64,000 nucleotides of DNA from CAVTJL01 sp963735065 (GTDB lineage: Bacteria; Pseudomonadota; Alphaproteobacteria; Geminicoccales; Geminicoccaceae). Within the stretch, counting starts at the first letter, position 1. Every line of letters begins with the position of its first letter. The DNA is taken from positions 1,240,001-1,304,000 of the forward strand of contig CAVTJL010000004.1 in the NCBI GenBank assembly GCA_963735065.1, read 5' to 3'. Positions 1-11,380 of this stretch are shown here, in pieces. A program made the position numbers and the translations under genes. The notes under the pieces were generated by a model. The model did no database searches, was not told the origin of the DNA, and saw only the letters and a program-made list of their open reading frames with translations.

Positions 1-1
1 G

Positions 2-1294
2 CCGGTGGGTGCGCCGGCTCATTTCGACGCCTCGACCTCGGCGGTCACGGTGGGCCGGATCACCGGCTGGCACTGGGACTTCGGCGACGGCGAGACGGCC
101 GACGGCGAGGCCGTGGACCACACCTTCAAGAAGGCCGGTCGCTACGCCACCCTGCTCACGCTCGACACGACCGGCGGGGCCGAGACATGCAGCCGCGTGA
201 CGGCCCAGCACGCCATCGTGGTCAATGCGTCGCCCGTGGCGGTGGCCGGGGGTGCCCGGACGGTCAGCACGGGCGAGGAGGTCCTGTTCGACGCCTCGGC
301 CTCGCACGACGAGGACGGCGGCATCACCGACTATGCGTGGGACTTCGGCGACGGCACGACGGCCGGCGGGGTCAATGTACGGCACCGCTTCAGCGCGGCG
401 GGCCACTACGCGGTCAAGCTCACGGTCACCGACAACACGGATCTGCCCAACAACAAGGGAGAGGACGTGGCGATGGTGACCGTCGCTCAGCCGCCGGAGC
501 CGGTGATCACGCGGCCGGCCGCCGCCTGCCCGGGCGAGACCCTGACGTTCAGCGGCTCCGCGTCGAGCGACACCGGCGCTGCCATCAAGTCCTACGCGTG
601 GAGCTTCGGCGACGGGGGCAAGGCGGAGGGTGCCGAGGTGACCCACAGCTACGCCGCCCCGGGCCTCTACGAGCTGGCGCTCGCGGTGGACGACGGCTCC
701 GGCCTGCCGGGTGCCCGGCAGCAGGCGGCCGTGCCGCTGCGCGTGAACCGGGCGCCGCACAGCCAGGCCGGACCCGACCGGCTGGCCTGCCCCGGCGAGG
801 ACGTCGCCTTCGATGGCGGAGCCTCCTCCGACTGGGACGGCCAGATCACGCAGTATGACTGGGACTTCGCCGACGGGAGCACGGCGCAAGGGGTGAAGGC
901 CTCGCATCGCTTCGCCTCGCCCGGAAGCTATGACGTGCGGCTGACGGTGACGGACAATTCCCGGTCGAGCTGCGCCGCCGACACGTCGCAGGCCCGCGTC
1001 ACGGTCATCGCGTCTCCGGTGGCACAGGCCGGCGGCGACCGCACCGGCTATGTGGGCGGCGCGCATGACGAGCTCCTGTTCGACGCCTCGGCGTCGCAGG
1101 CGCAGGACGGCCGACCGCTGGCCTTCGAGTGGGACCTCGGCGACGGCACGGTGCTGGCCGGCGAGAAGGTTCGCCATGCCTATGTCAAGCCGGGGCGTTA
1201 TCCTGTGCGGCTCACCGTGAGCGACGGCTCGGGCCTCACCTGCGGCCGTGCGACGGACGAGGTCGAGGTCGAGGTCGGCGATCGTCGCCCGTAG
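2..1294 (+). CDS. PKD-repeat protein, C-terminal part (5' end outside window)
   Basis: This is the C-terminal part of a protein built of PKD (polycystic-kidney-disease-like) beta-sandwich domains, a family common in cell-surface and secreted proteins. The frame is open from the window edge, so the true start lies upstream. Five repeats are visible, each with a WDFGDG-like strand (variants WSFGDG, WDFADG, WDLGDG) followed about 15-20 residues later by an H-x-(Y/F)-x-x-x-G-x-Y core and a closing LTVTDN-like strand. The visible part is about 430 residues and ends in an acidic EVEVEVGD tail with no anchor or membrane segment. PKD domains usually mediate adhesion or protein-protein contacts, but no catalytic domain is seen here, so the role is open. 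The next gene starts 15 bases downstream and may be co-transcribed. Confidence 0.8.
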   Translation, partial: PVGAPAHFDASTSAVTVGRITGWHWDFGDGETADGEAVDHTFKKAGRYATLLTLDTTGGAETCSRVTAQHAIVVNASPVAVAGGARTVSTGEEVLFDASASHDEDGGITDYAWDFGDGTTAGGVNVRHRFSAAGHYAVKLTVTDNTDLPNNKGEDVAMVTVAQPPEPVITRPAAACPGETLTFSGSASSDTGAAIKSYAWSFGDGGKAEGAEVTHSYAAPGLYELALAVDDGSGLPGARQQAAVPLRVNRAPHSQAGPDRLACPGEDVAFDGGASSDWDGQITQYDWDFADGSTAQGVKASHRFASPGSYDVRLTVTDNSRSSCAADTSQARVTVIASPVAQAGGDRTGYVGGAHDELLFDASASQAQDGRPLAFEWDLGDGTVLAGEKVRHAYVKPGRYPVRLTVSDGSGLTCGRATDEVEVEVGDRRP

Positions 1295-1309
1295 GCGCGG
1301 GAACAGCCG

Positions 1310-3040
1310 ATGCCGGCCCTGACGCTACGCCTGAAGCTTTTGCTGTTCGCGGTGGCGATCGCGATCCTGCCGATCCTGGTCGCCGGCTACACCATGATCC
1401 GGATCGCGCAGGACGAGCTGAAAAGCTCGGCCAACGAGCAGCTTTTGGCGGTCGCCACCGGCGTCGCGCGGGAGATCAACGACATGGCCGAGCGGACCTG
1501 GCTCGGGCCGCTCCTGCTGATCCGCAACGCCGTCGATGATCCAAGCCTGAGCATCCCGGCCAAGATCGGGCTCCTGACCCTCGGCATCTCGGATCTCTCG
1601 GACGTCGTGGCGCTGCAGATCACGATGGACGGCTCCGATCTGCCGCTCATCGTGACCCAGGATGCCTTCAGCAAGCGGTTGACAGACGCCGGCGTCGATC
1701 CGCTCACAACCCTGGAGGTCGGCCAGGACGCCATTCGCAGGGCGAAGGGCCTGACCGAGGTGTTCTCGCCCATCGTCACCTTCGTGCCGCAGACCGGCGC
1801 CTGGCTGGCGACAATCATCCTACCGCTGCGCACGCAGGTCGCGGGCGCCAACGCAACGCTCTCGGCCCGCATCGATCTTTCGAGGCTGGAGCAAACGATC
1901 GCGAACGACCCGTTCACCAAGACGGGCTTTCTTACGATCGTCGACGCGAGCGGCCGGGCGCTCCTGGACAAGCAACGGCAGGATCTGAGCGGCTACGCGA
2001 TCGTCAAGGAGGCCACGGGCTTTCTCAGCTCCACCACGCGACCTTTGGGTGTGGCCCCCTATGCGCGGCCGGACGGCGAGGTGATGCTGGGCGCCTACGC
2101 CTTTCCCCAGCCCTTCCCCTGGGCCGTTCTGGCCGAGCGCCGCCAGAAGGACGCCTATCTCGCCGTCGAGCAGATGACGAGCAGCCTCGAGCTCTGGGGT
2201 GCCGTGGGCCTGGCCGTGGCGGCGCTCGGCGCCATGGCGCTGTCCTTCGGCATCAGCCGGCCCATTCTCGAGATCGACCGCGTCGTCGGCGAGGTGGCGG
2301 AGGGCAATCTCACGGCCCGCGTCGAGCACGGTGTGCGGCTCAAGGACGAGATCGGCGACCTCGCCCGTCACATCAACCAGATGATCGTGGGCCTCACCGA
2401 GCGCCTGCATCTCGAGAAGTTCGTCTCGAGCGGTACCATGGCGGCGATCAAGCTCTCCGAGCACCGCGGCGTGCAGCTGGGCGGCAGCCGGCGCCGCGCC
2501 ACCATGCTGTTCTGCGACATCCGTGGCTACACGGCTTTCTCCGAGCGGCACCCGCCCGACGTCGTGGTCGAGGTGCTGAACCACTATTTCCAGCACCTCG
2601 CCAAGATCGTGAAGGACCACCAGGGCGACATCGACAAGTTCGTGGGCGACGAGATCCTGGCGGTCTTCGCCGACGACAGGAGCGAGCAGCTGGCGGTACG
2701 CTGCGCCTTGGCCATGCAGGCGAAGATGGCCGATCTCCAGCCGGAGCGGATAAGCGAGCAGCTGGCGATCGGCATCGGCATCGCCACGGGCGAGGTCGTG
2801 ATGGGCGCCATGGGCAGCCAGGATCGCATGGACTACACCGTGCTGGGCGATGCCGTGAACCTCGCGGCAAGGCTGTGCTCCCATGCCGCGCAGGGCCAGG
2901 TTCTCGTCGATCAGCCCACGCACGACGCGCTGCCGCCCGAGCCCGGCTATGTGCTGGAAGCCCTTGCGCCGATCCCGGTGAAGGGCAAGCGCGAGCCCGT
3001 GCAGGTCTATGACGCGCGAGCCGTGACCCTGGCGGCCTGA
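1310..3040 (+). CDS. Membrane class III adenylate/guanylate cyclase with HAMP domain
   Basis: A transmembrane receptor cyclase of 576 residues, expected to make a cyclic nucleotide in the cytoplasm in response to an external signal. TM1 is at about residues 7-29, a roughly 265-residue periplasmic sensor region follows, TM2 is near 294-314, then a HAMP linker to about 367. The class III cyclase domain covers about 393-565. Both metal-binding aspartates are present (FCDIRG and KFVGDEI), as are the base-binding Lys before VGDEI and the Asn and Arg of NLAARL, so the enzyme looks active. The Lys together with VLGDAVN is the pattern of adenylate rather than guanylate cyclases. The sensor resembles a Cache-type module by position only; its ligand is unknown. 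It follows the PKD gene at 15 bases. Confidence 0.85.
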   Translation: MPALTLRLKLLLFAVAIAILPILVAGYTMIRIAQDELKSSANEQLLAVATGVAREINDMAERTWLGPLLLIRNAVDDPSLSIPAKIGLLTLGISDLSDVVALQITMDGSDLPLIVTQDAFSKRLTDAGVDPLTTLEVGQDAIRRAKGLTEVFSPIVTFVPQTGAWLATIILPLRTQVAGANATLSARIDLSRLEQTIANDPFTKTGFLTIVDASGRALLDKQRQDLSGYAIVKEATGFLSSTTRPLGVAPYARPDGEVMLGAYAFPQPFPWAVLAERRQKDAYLAVEQMTSSLELWGAVGLAVAALGAMALSFGISRPILEIDRVVGEVAEGNLTARVEHGVRLKDEIGDLARHINQMIVGLTERLHLEKFVSSGTMAAIKLSEHRGVQLGGSRRRATMLFCDIRGYTAFSERHPPDVVVEVLNHYFQHLAKIVKDHQGDIDKFVGDEILAVFADDRSEQLAVRCALAMQAKMADLQPERISEQLAIGIGIATGEVVMGAMGSQDRMDYTVLGDAVNLAARLCSHAAQGQVLVDQPTHDALPPEPGYVLEALAPIPVKGKREPVQVYDARAVTLAA

Positions 3041-3410
3041 GGCCGGCGCGAGCGGGCGATCGGGCCGGCGCTGGTCACGCGCCTGTTGTCCGCATAGCAA
3101 CGCCGTGAGCGCCATTACCGGGCTGGATCATCGGCTGCCGTCGGTGCAGTATGCGGCCGCGAGTGGGCCTGCCCTGCTCGTGGTGGGGGCGATCGGTCGC
3201 GAGCCGGAGCGGATACTCGGAGCAACCTCCTTGATCCCTCTCAATGCCGGAGGCGGAGCCGGCGGGTAGCCTTGCGGCCGCAGGGGAGTGGCATGCGCAG
3301 CATGCGCCGAGGCAGCGACGGGCTGCCGGTCGTGATGCGATGCTGCTTGTTCAGGAACCGAGCACAATTGCTCACGAGACGGCCGATGACGGAGCTCGAT
3401 CGGAGGAACT
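3041..3410. other. Intergenic region upstream of katG (370 bp)
   Basis: No gene is convincing in this stretch. It should contain the katG promoter. I see a small near-perfect dyad just upstream of katG (separate entry) and a purine-rich ribosome site directly before the katG ATG. No clear OxyR-type ATAG spacing was found by eye. Confidence 0.5.
3360..3373. promoter_or_regulatory. Short dyad GAGCA-CAAT-TGCTC before katG
   Basis: Perfect 5-bp inverted repeat around a 4-base centre, 37 bases before the katG start. Its place between promoter and ribosome site would suit a repressor operator, but it matches no regulator box I can name and could be chance. Confidence 0.2.
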
Positions 3411-5588
<2,178 letters not shown>

Positions 5589-5598
5589 TCTCGAAGGC

Positions 5599-5627
5599 GG
5601 CTCCCCGGCGACCGACGCCGGGGAGCC
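5599..5627 (+). terminator. Strong hairpin after katG
   Basis: Perfect 12-bp GC-rich stem (GGCTCCCCGGCG / CGCCGGGGAGCC) with a 5-base loop, 10 bases after the katG stop. It lacks a T-run, so it is either a weak intrinsic terminator or a 3' stabilising hairpin. Confidence 0.5.
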
Positions 5628-5653
5628 CGCCTCGAGCTCGGGGATCGCTCAAG

Positions 5654-5686
5654 GATGGCACCAGGAAGCCCTTTTCTGGTGCCATC
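5654..5686. terminator. Second hairpin between convergent katG and putA
   Basis: An 11-bp perfect stem GATGGCACCAG / CTGGTGCCATC, extended by a G-T and two A-T pairs to 14 bp with a 5-base loop. It is followed by a short T-rich tail on the plus strand (TTCGTCT). It lies between convergent genes and could end transcription from both sides. Confidence 0.55.
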
Positions 5687-5724
5687 TTCGTCTGGAGGCG
5701 GTGTCGCCGCTTTGACTCCGGGCC

Positions 5725-8700
5725 TCAGCCGCGCCGGCCGGGATCCCCGCCGGCGAGAAGGCCGGCATTGCCGCCGGCGGCGGTGGTGTCGATGCAGATG
5801 TGGCGCTCGTGGAGAACGTGCGCGGCATCGGGCCGTCCGGTGACGAGCGGGACGATCGGGCCTTCCCTCTCCGCCAGCGCCAGGGCGTAGGCACGGGCGC
5901 TGGCCTCATCGCCCCACCAGATGACGGCACCGAAGGCCGACAGGCGCTGCAAGGCCTCGGGCGCCAGACGACCCTGGACCTGCACGGCAGCACCGCCCAG
6001 CCCCACCACGAGCTGCGCCTGCTCCTCGGCCGCTTCCCGGCCCGGGCCCAGGCAGAGGATGGGCGGGCGCGGCACCGCGGTGAGCCGGTTGAGCTCTCCC
6101 GTCGGGCCGGGCAGGTCGATCGCATCCACCCTGCCCTGACGCATCGCGCCGCGCGCAGCGCCCAGGAGCTTCTCCACCGCCGAGGCGGCGATCTCGGCCT
6201 CGGGCGGCGCCTCGCGCACCGGCACGTCGCGGCGCAGGAAGCGCGCCAGGTAGCGCGGCCCGCCCGCCTTGGGGCCGGTGCCCGACAGCCCCTCGCCGCC
6301 GAAGGGCTGCGAGCCGACGACGGCGCCGATCTGGTTGCGGTTGACGTAGATGTTGCCGACATGGACGCGTGCCGAGACCTCCTCGACCCGCCGGTCGATC
6401 CGGCTGTGCAGGCCGAAGGTGAGCCCGTAGCCCCTGGCGTTGATCGCCTCGATCACGCGGTCGAGGTGGGCGGCCTTGAAGCTCGCCAGATGCAGCACCG
6501 GGCCGAACACCTCCTTCTCGAGGTCGGCGATGCCGCCCACCCGGATCAGCGCCGGGGCGACGAAGCTGCCCTGCCTGGGTGTGGCCAGGCGGTGGATCAG
6601 GCGGCCCTCGGCGGCGGCGCGCTCCACATAGGCCTCGATATCGGCCTTGGCGGCCTCGGTGATGACGGGCCCGATGTCGGTCGCGAGCGCCCAGGGATCG
6701 CCCAGCGCCAGCTCGTCCATGGCGCCCACGATCATCGAGCGCAGATGCGGCTCGACATCCTCCTGCACGTAGAGGCAGCGCAGGGCCGAGCAGCGCTGGC
6801 CGGCCGACTGGAAGGCGGAGGCCACGACATCGCGGACCGCCTGCTCGGGCAGCGCCGTGCTGTCCACGATCATCGCGTTGAGGCCGCCCGTCTCGGCGAT
6901 GAGCGGCGTTCCCGGTGCGGCATGCTCGGCCATCGCCCGCTGGATGCGCCGCGCCGTGGCGGTCGAGCCGGTGAAGGCGACCCCGCCGATGCGCGCATCG
7001 GCGGTGAGCGCCGCGCCGACGGTGCCGCCCTGCCCGGGCAGGAGCTGGAGCGCCTCGGGCGGCACGCCGGCCTCGTGCAGCAGCCGCACGCCCCAGGCGG
7101 CGATGGCCGGCGTCGCCTCCGCGGGCTTGGCCAGGACGGCGTTGCCGGTGGCGAGCGCTGCCGCCACCTGCCCTGTGAAGATGGCGAGCGGGAAGTTCCA
7201 GGGCGAGATGCAGACGAAAAGGCCCCGCGCCTCGCCGCCCTCGCGCAGGGCCTCGCCCGCATAGTAGCGGAGAAAGTCCACGGCCTCGCGCAGCTCGGCC
7301 ACGGCGTCGGGCAGGGTCTTGCCGGCCTCGGTCGCGAGGAGAGAGAAAATGGCGCCGAAGCCCTGCTCGTAGAGATCGGCGGCGCGCCGGAGGATCCGGG
7401 CGCGCTCCGCCACGGGCACCGCCCAGGGGCGAGCAGCCGCGAGCGCCGTGGCGACGTCCTCGGCGGACGCTGCGGCGACCGTGCCGATGGGCTCGCCGGT
7501 GGCAGGGTTGCGGGCAGTCTCCACGACGCCGCCGGTCACCGGGCCCGCAATGATGGGACCGACCGCCCAGGGGCCCGGGCGGGTGCGCGCGGCATCGATC
7601 CGCGCGAGCTCGCCCGTGTCGCTGAGATCGAAGCCCCGCGCGTTGCGACGCCCGGGCCCGAAGAGGTCCGGCGCCTTGCGTACGACGGGCTCGGCGTCGG
7701 AGAGCGGTGCCTCGAGCGCCGCGAAGGGGCACGCTGCGACGGCGCTCGCCGGCACCGACGGGTCGGCGATCTGGTTCACGAAGGAGGAGTTGGCGCCGTT
7801 CTCCAGCAGCCGCCGGACGAGATAGGCCAGAAGGTCCCGGTGCGCCCCGACGGGCGCATAGATGCGGCAGCGGGCACCAGCACCGCGCCGGACGATCTCG
7901 TGCAGCGCCTCGCCCATGCCGTGCAGGCGCTGGAACTCGAAGCGGCGGCGATCGAGGCCCTCTGCCATCTCGAGGATGGCGGCCACGCTGTGCGCGTTGT
8001 GGGTGGCGAGCTGCGGGTAGAGGCGGTCGCAGAGCGTCAGGAGCCGACGCGCGTTGGCGATGTAGCTGACGTCCGAGGCGGCCTTGCGGGTGAAGACCGG
8101 GAAGTCGTCCAGGCCGTCGACCTGCGCGCGCTTGATCTCGCCGTCCCAGTAGGCGCCCTTCACGAGACGCACCATGAGGCGGCGATCGAGGCGCGTCGCC
8201 AGCTCGTGCAGGCCGTCGATCACGTCGGGCGCGCGCCGGCCATAGGCCTGGACGACGACGCCGAACCCGTCCCAGCCGGCAAGCTCGGGGTCGGCCAGCA
8301 CGGTCTCGATGACAGCCAGCGAGAGGCCCAGCCGGTCGGCCTCCTCGGCATCGATGTTGAAGCCCATCCGGGCCCTGGCCGCACGCCTGGCGAGATCGCC
8401 CAGCACCGGCACGAGCTCGGCCATCACACGATCGGTCTTCGCCACCTGATAGCGCGGATGAAGCGCCGAGAGCTTGACCGAGATGCCCGGGTTGGCAGCG
8501 ATCTCGTCCGAGCGGCAGGCCGAGGCAATGGCGGCGATGGCGTCGCTATAGGATCTTGCATAGCGCGTGGCGTCGGCGGCCGTCATCGCCGCCTCGCCCA
8601 GCATGTCGTAGGAGTAGGTGTAGCCGCGGGCCTCCTGCCGAGCCGCGCGCCGCATGCCGGCGCGGATGTCCTGCCCGAGCACGAACTGGTGGCCCATCTC

Positions 8701-9174
8701 GCGCATCGCCTGGGCCACGGCGACGCGGATCACGGGCTCGGTCAGGCGGCGGACGGCACCGCCCAGGACGCCCTCGTCCTCGGCACCCAGCAGCCTGCCC
8801 GACAAAGCGAGGCCGCGCGTCGCCGCGTTGACCAGCGACGAGGGCGAATGGCCGGCATGGCGGCGCCAGTCCGCGGGTGCGATCTTGTCCTCGATCAGCT
8901 CGTCGATCGTGGCGAGATCCGGCACCCGCAGCAGCGCCTCGGCGAGGCGCATGAGGGCCAGGCCCTCGTCGGTCGAGAGCCCGTACTCGACGAGGAAGGA
9001 CTCGGCCAGCCCAGGCCGCGCCTCGCGGCGGATGCGCTCGACGAGGTCGGTGGCGCGCCGCACGATGCGCACGCGCTGCGCCTGATCGAGGGCGGCCACG
9101 CCTGCCAGCTCGGCCAGCAGCTCCCTCTCGTCCCGGCGCTTGTTGCGGTCCCATCGCGGATCGAGCTCAGGCAT
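5725..9174 (-). CDS. putA: Bifunctional proline dehydrogenase / glutamate-semialdehyde dehydrogenase PutA
   Basis: Oxidises proline to glutamate in two steps, with FAD-linked proline dehydrogenase and NAD-linked aldehyde dehydrogenase on one 1149-residue chain. The PRODH barrel lies at roughly residues 130-440 (GIGVKLSALHPRY-like segment, RLVKGAYWD, FQRLHGMG). The ALDH part spans about 520-960, with Glu761 in ETGGLN and the nucleophile Cys795 in SAGQRCSA, 34 residues apart as in other PutA proteins. A C-terminal extension ends in the family signature TTAAGGN. The N-terminal ribbon-helix-helix DNA-binding domain of enterobacterial PutA is absent, so this PutA should not be an autorepressor. 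The start has no competing upstream in-frame ATG. It is convergent with katG and transcribed alone. Confidence 0.96.
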   Translation of the reverse strand: MPELDPRWDRNKRRDERELLAELAGVAALDQAQRVRIVRRATDLVERIRREARPGLAESFLVEYGLSTDEGLALMRLAEALLRVPDLATIDELIEDKIAPADWRRHAGHSPSSLVNAATRGLALSGRLLGAEDEGVLGGAVRRLTEPVIRVAVAQAMREMGHQFVLGQDIRAGMRRAARQEARGYTYSYDMLGEAAMTAADATRYARSYSDAIAAIASACRSDEIAANPGISVKLSALHPRYQVAKTDRVMAELVPVLGDLARRAARARMGFNIDAEEADRLGLSLAVIETVLADPELAGWDGFGVVVQAYGRRAPDVIDGLHELATRLDRRLMVRLVKGAYWDGEIKRAQVDGLDDFPVFTRKAASDVSYIANARRLLTLCDRLYPQLATHNAHSVAAILEMAEGLDRRRFEFQRLHGMGEALHEIVRRGAGARCRIYAPVGAHRDLLAYLVRRLLENGANSSFVNQIADPSVPASAVAACPFAALEAPLSDAEPVVRKAPDLFGPGRRNARGFDLSDTGELARIDAARTRPGPWAVGPIIAGPVTGGVVETARNPATGEPIGTVAAASAEDVATALAAARPWAVPVAERARILRRAADLYEQGFGAIFSLLATEAGKTLPDAVAELREAVDFLRYYAGEALREGGEARGLFVCISPWNFPLAIFTGQVAAALATGNAVLAKPAEATPAIAAWGVRLLHEAGVPPEALQLLPGQGGTVGAALTADARIGGVAFTGSTATARRIQRAMAEHAAPGTPLIAETGGLNAMIVDSTALPEQAVRDVVASAFQSAGQRCSALRCLYVQEDVEPHLRSMIVGAMDELALGDPWALATDIGPVITEAAKADIEAYVERAAAEGRLIHRLATPRQGSFVAPALIRVGGIADLEKEVFGPVLHLASFKAAHLDRVIEAINARGYGLTFGLHSRIDRRVEEVSARVHVGNIYVNRNQIGAVVGSQPFGGEGLSGTGPKAGGPRYLARFLRRDVPVREAPPEAEIAASAVEKLLGAARGAMRQGRVDAIDLPGPTGELNRLTAVPRPPILCLGPGREAAEEQAQLVVGLGGAAVQVQGRLAPEALQRLSAFGAVIWWGDEASARAYALALAEREGPIVPLVTGRPDAAHVLHERHICIDTTAAGGNAGLLAGGDPGRRG

Positions 9175-9290
9175 CTCGGCGCCCCGGTCATCGGCGTGCG
9201 ACGGGCACTATAGGCCGACCATCCAACCATGCTCGCCGTAGGTTTCTTACCTAGTGGCCCGTCTCATTAAAGACAGATCCGTGGAGCGCC

Positions 9291-10079
9291 TCACCGCCCG
9301 CCGGCGGGCCGCCCCTTGCCGAACGCCAGAAGGCGGCGGGACGTCTCGGGGTCCAAGAAACCCGCCACCGTGGCCTCGGTCTCGATCGCCAGGGCCCGCT
9401 CGATGCTGGAGGTGCCGGTGGCGTTGAGCGCCCGCTTCATGCGGCGGACCGCCTCGGGCGGCAGGGCGGCAAGCCGGCCCGCCACCGCCAGCGCCTCGGC
9501 GCGCAGAGCATCGTCCGGCACGACGCGCCAGGCCACGCCCAGATCGAGGAGCGCCCGGGCCGTATAGGTCTCGCCCAGATAGAGCATCTCGCGCGCCTTC
9601 TGGAGGCCCACCAGGGCCGGCAGCAGCGCCGTCACCCCGCCCGTGACGAAGACGCCGAGGGCGAGCTCGGGGAAGAAGGCTCGGGCGCTCTCGGCCCAGA
9701 TCGGGAAGTCGCAGTTGATCGCCCACTCGAAGCCGCCGCCGACGGCCCAGCCATTGATGGCACCGACGACCGGCTTGGCCCCGAAGGTGATGGCGCGCGT
9801 CGCCGCCTGGATCGCGTCCACGAGCGCGCGAGCCTCGGCCTCGCTCTGCGGGTGGACATGCTGGCGCCGGTCGTCGCCGGCGCAGAAGGCACGCCCCTCG
9901 CCGGTGAGGATGATGACCCTGGTCGACGGGCAGGCATTGGCGTCGTCGAAGGCGCGCGCCACGTCGTCGATCAGCGCGCGGCTCATGGCGTTGAGGCTGG
10001 CCGGCCGGTTGAGGGCGATCGTGCGAACGCCCTCCTCGCCGAGCGAGCTCAGGACGGTGGCGTAGCTGAAGACCGTCAT
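9291..10079 (-). CDS. Enoyl-CoA hydratase/isomerase family protein
   Basis: A crotonase-fold protein of 262 residues acting on a CoA thioester. The oxyanion-hole segments are recognisable: GRAFCAGDD near residue 64 and NGWAVGGGFEWA near 110. It is the second gene of a pair: its ATG overlaps the TGA of the upstream CoA ligase by four bases (ATGA), so the two are translationally coupled. A ligase that activates an acid and a crotonase that hydrates or isomerises the CoA ester would make a short catabolic or modification pathway. The substrate, perhaps aromatic or a fatty acid, cannot be read from the sequence. The glutamates of a classical hydratase are not certain by eye, so isomerase or hydrolase activity is possible. 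Confidence 0.85.
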   Translation of the reverse strand: MTVFSYATVLSSLGEEGVRTIALNRPASLNAMSRALIDDVARAFDDANACPSTRVIILTGEGRAFCAGDDRRQHVHPQSEAEARALVDAIQAATRAITFGAKPVVGAINGWAVGGGFEWAINCDFPIWAESARAFFPELALGVFVTGGVTALLPALVGLQKAREMLYLGETYTARALLDLGVAWRVVPDDALRAEALAVAGRLAALPPEAVRRMKRALNATGTSSIERALAIETEATVAGFLDPETSRRLLAFGKGRPAGGR

Positions 10080-11380
10080 GCGTAGCTCCGCAGCACGCGC
10101 CGCGTCTTGCCCTCGGTCACCGGGAAGGTCCCGTGCGGGACCAGGGTGACGCGTGCGGTGGCCCCCAGATCGCGCTTCAGCGCGGCCTCGACATGGCGGG
10201 CGAGATCAGCATCCGCCGCCTGCCCGCGCGCGGTCTCGCAGGTGATCGGCAGGACGTCGTGGGGTGGCGGGCTGTCGAGCAGGATCCGGTAGTCGCCCGA
10301 GAGAGCCGGGATCGCCGCCAGCACGGCCGCGACCATGGTGGGAAAAAGATTGAGCCCGCGCACCACCACCATGTCGTCGCTGCGCCCCACCACCCGGAAG
10401 CGGAAGCCGTGACGACCGCAGCGGCAGGGCTCGGTCTCGTCGATCGCGACGATGTCGCCGGTACGGAAGCGCACCAGCGGCTGGCAGATGCGATCGAGGT
10501 GGGTGAGGACCAGCTCGCCGCGCCCGCCCGCGGCGATCGGCAGGACGTCCGTCGTCTCGGGATCGATCAGCTCCGGGAAGAGCAGGTCGGCGGCGAGGAA
10601 ATGCAGCCGCGTGTCGTGCTCGCACTGGGCCGCGAAGTTGGAGAGGACGTCCGAGACCCCGTAATTGGCGTTGCGCGGCTCCATGCCCCAGGTCTCGCGC
10701 AGCCTCGTGCGCAGGGCCGGATCGTCGAGGCCCGCCTCGCCGCCGAAGAGGCCGAGCCTCAGGCCGAGGTCCCTGGGCGCCAAGCCCGGGAAGCGCTCTT
10801 CCAGCACCCGCTCCAGCACCGCCGGATAGGAGGGCGTGCAGGAGATCGCGTCGATGCCGACCTCGCGGATCGTGCGGATCAAAAGCTCGCTCCCGCCGAC
10901 CCCGAACGGCACCACGAGGGCACCCGTCTCCTCCAGGGTCAGGTGATCGGTGAGCCCGCCCATCCACATCTGATAGCTCAGGCAATGGACGACGGTATGG
11001 CCGGGCCCGAGCCCGGCGGCGCGGTGGCTCCGCCCGCCCACGATCTGGGTGATGCGGCAGTCCCTGGCCGACAAAGCGAGGTTCATCGCCTGGCCGGTCG
11101 TGCCCGAGGTGCGGTGGAGGCGGACCGCGGCGGCGCGTGGGGCGGCGAGGTAGCTGCCGAACGGCGGATGCAGGGCCTGCGAGCGGCGCAGGCCGGCCTT
11201 GTCGGTCAGCGGCAGCGCTGCCAGATCCCGCAGGTCGGCCGGCGCCCGCCTGCCCGCCCAGAGCTCATCGTAGAAGGCGGAGCTGGTCTCGACATGCCGG
11301 CGCTGGCGCTCCCAGAGGCGCTGCTGGAGCGCGCGAAGCTCGGAGGGAGGAAGGAAGTCACCATCCCTGAGATGCGTCAT
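10076..11380 (-). CDS. Phenylacetate-CoA ligase-like (PaaK family) AMP-forming acyl-CoA ligase
   Basis: An ANL-superfamily ligase of 434 residues that should adenylate a carboxylic acid and load it onto CoA. Visible motifs are the phosphate-binding RTSGTTGQAM, FGGEAG, NYGVSDV, RFRTGD, then the hinge GRSDDMVVVRG and the C-terminal catalytic lysine in VTEGKTRR. A Cys pair in PCRCGRHG is typical of PaaK relatives, where it may bind zinc. I chose the ATG at 11380 because the family similarity starts there and a GGGGGC-type ribosome site precedes it; the frame is open upstream to 11710 but that part is not protein-like. It is coupled by overlap to the crotonase gene. True PaaK is usually found with paa ring-oxygenase genes, which are missing here, so the substrate may differ. 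Confidence 0.85.
   Translation of the reverse strand: MTHLRDGDFLPPSELRALQQRLWERQRRHVETSSAFYDELWAGRRAPADLRDLAALPLTDKAGLRRSQALHPPFGSYLAAPRAAAVRLHRTSGTTGQAMNLALSARDCRITQIVGGRSHRAAGLGPGHTVVHCLSYQMWMGGLTDHLTLEETGALVVPFGVGGSELLIRTIREVGIDAISCTPSYPAVLERVLEERFPGLAPRDLGLRLGLFGGEAGLDDPALRTRLRETWGMEPRNANYGVSDVLSNFAAQCEHDTRLHFLAADLLFPELIDPETTDVLPIAAGGRGELVLTHLDRICQPLVRFRTGDIVAIDETEPCRCGRHGFRFRVVGRSDDMVVVRGLNLFPTMVAAVLAAIPALSGDYRILLDSPPPHDVLPITCETARGQAADADLARHVEAALKRDLGATARVTLVPHGTFPVTEGKTRRVLRSYA

Noticed and set aside
5800..9213. Very long plus-strand open frame opposite putA (over 1100 codons)
   Set aside because: It is the shadow of putA on the other strand in GC-rich DNA. The translation has no domain and is rich in Arg, Gly, His and Asp as such shadows are, while putA itself is unmistakable.
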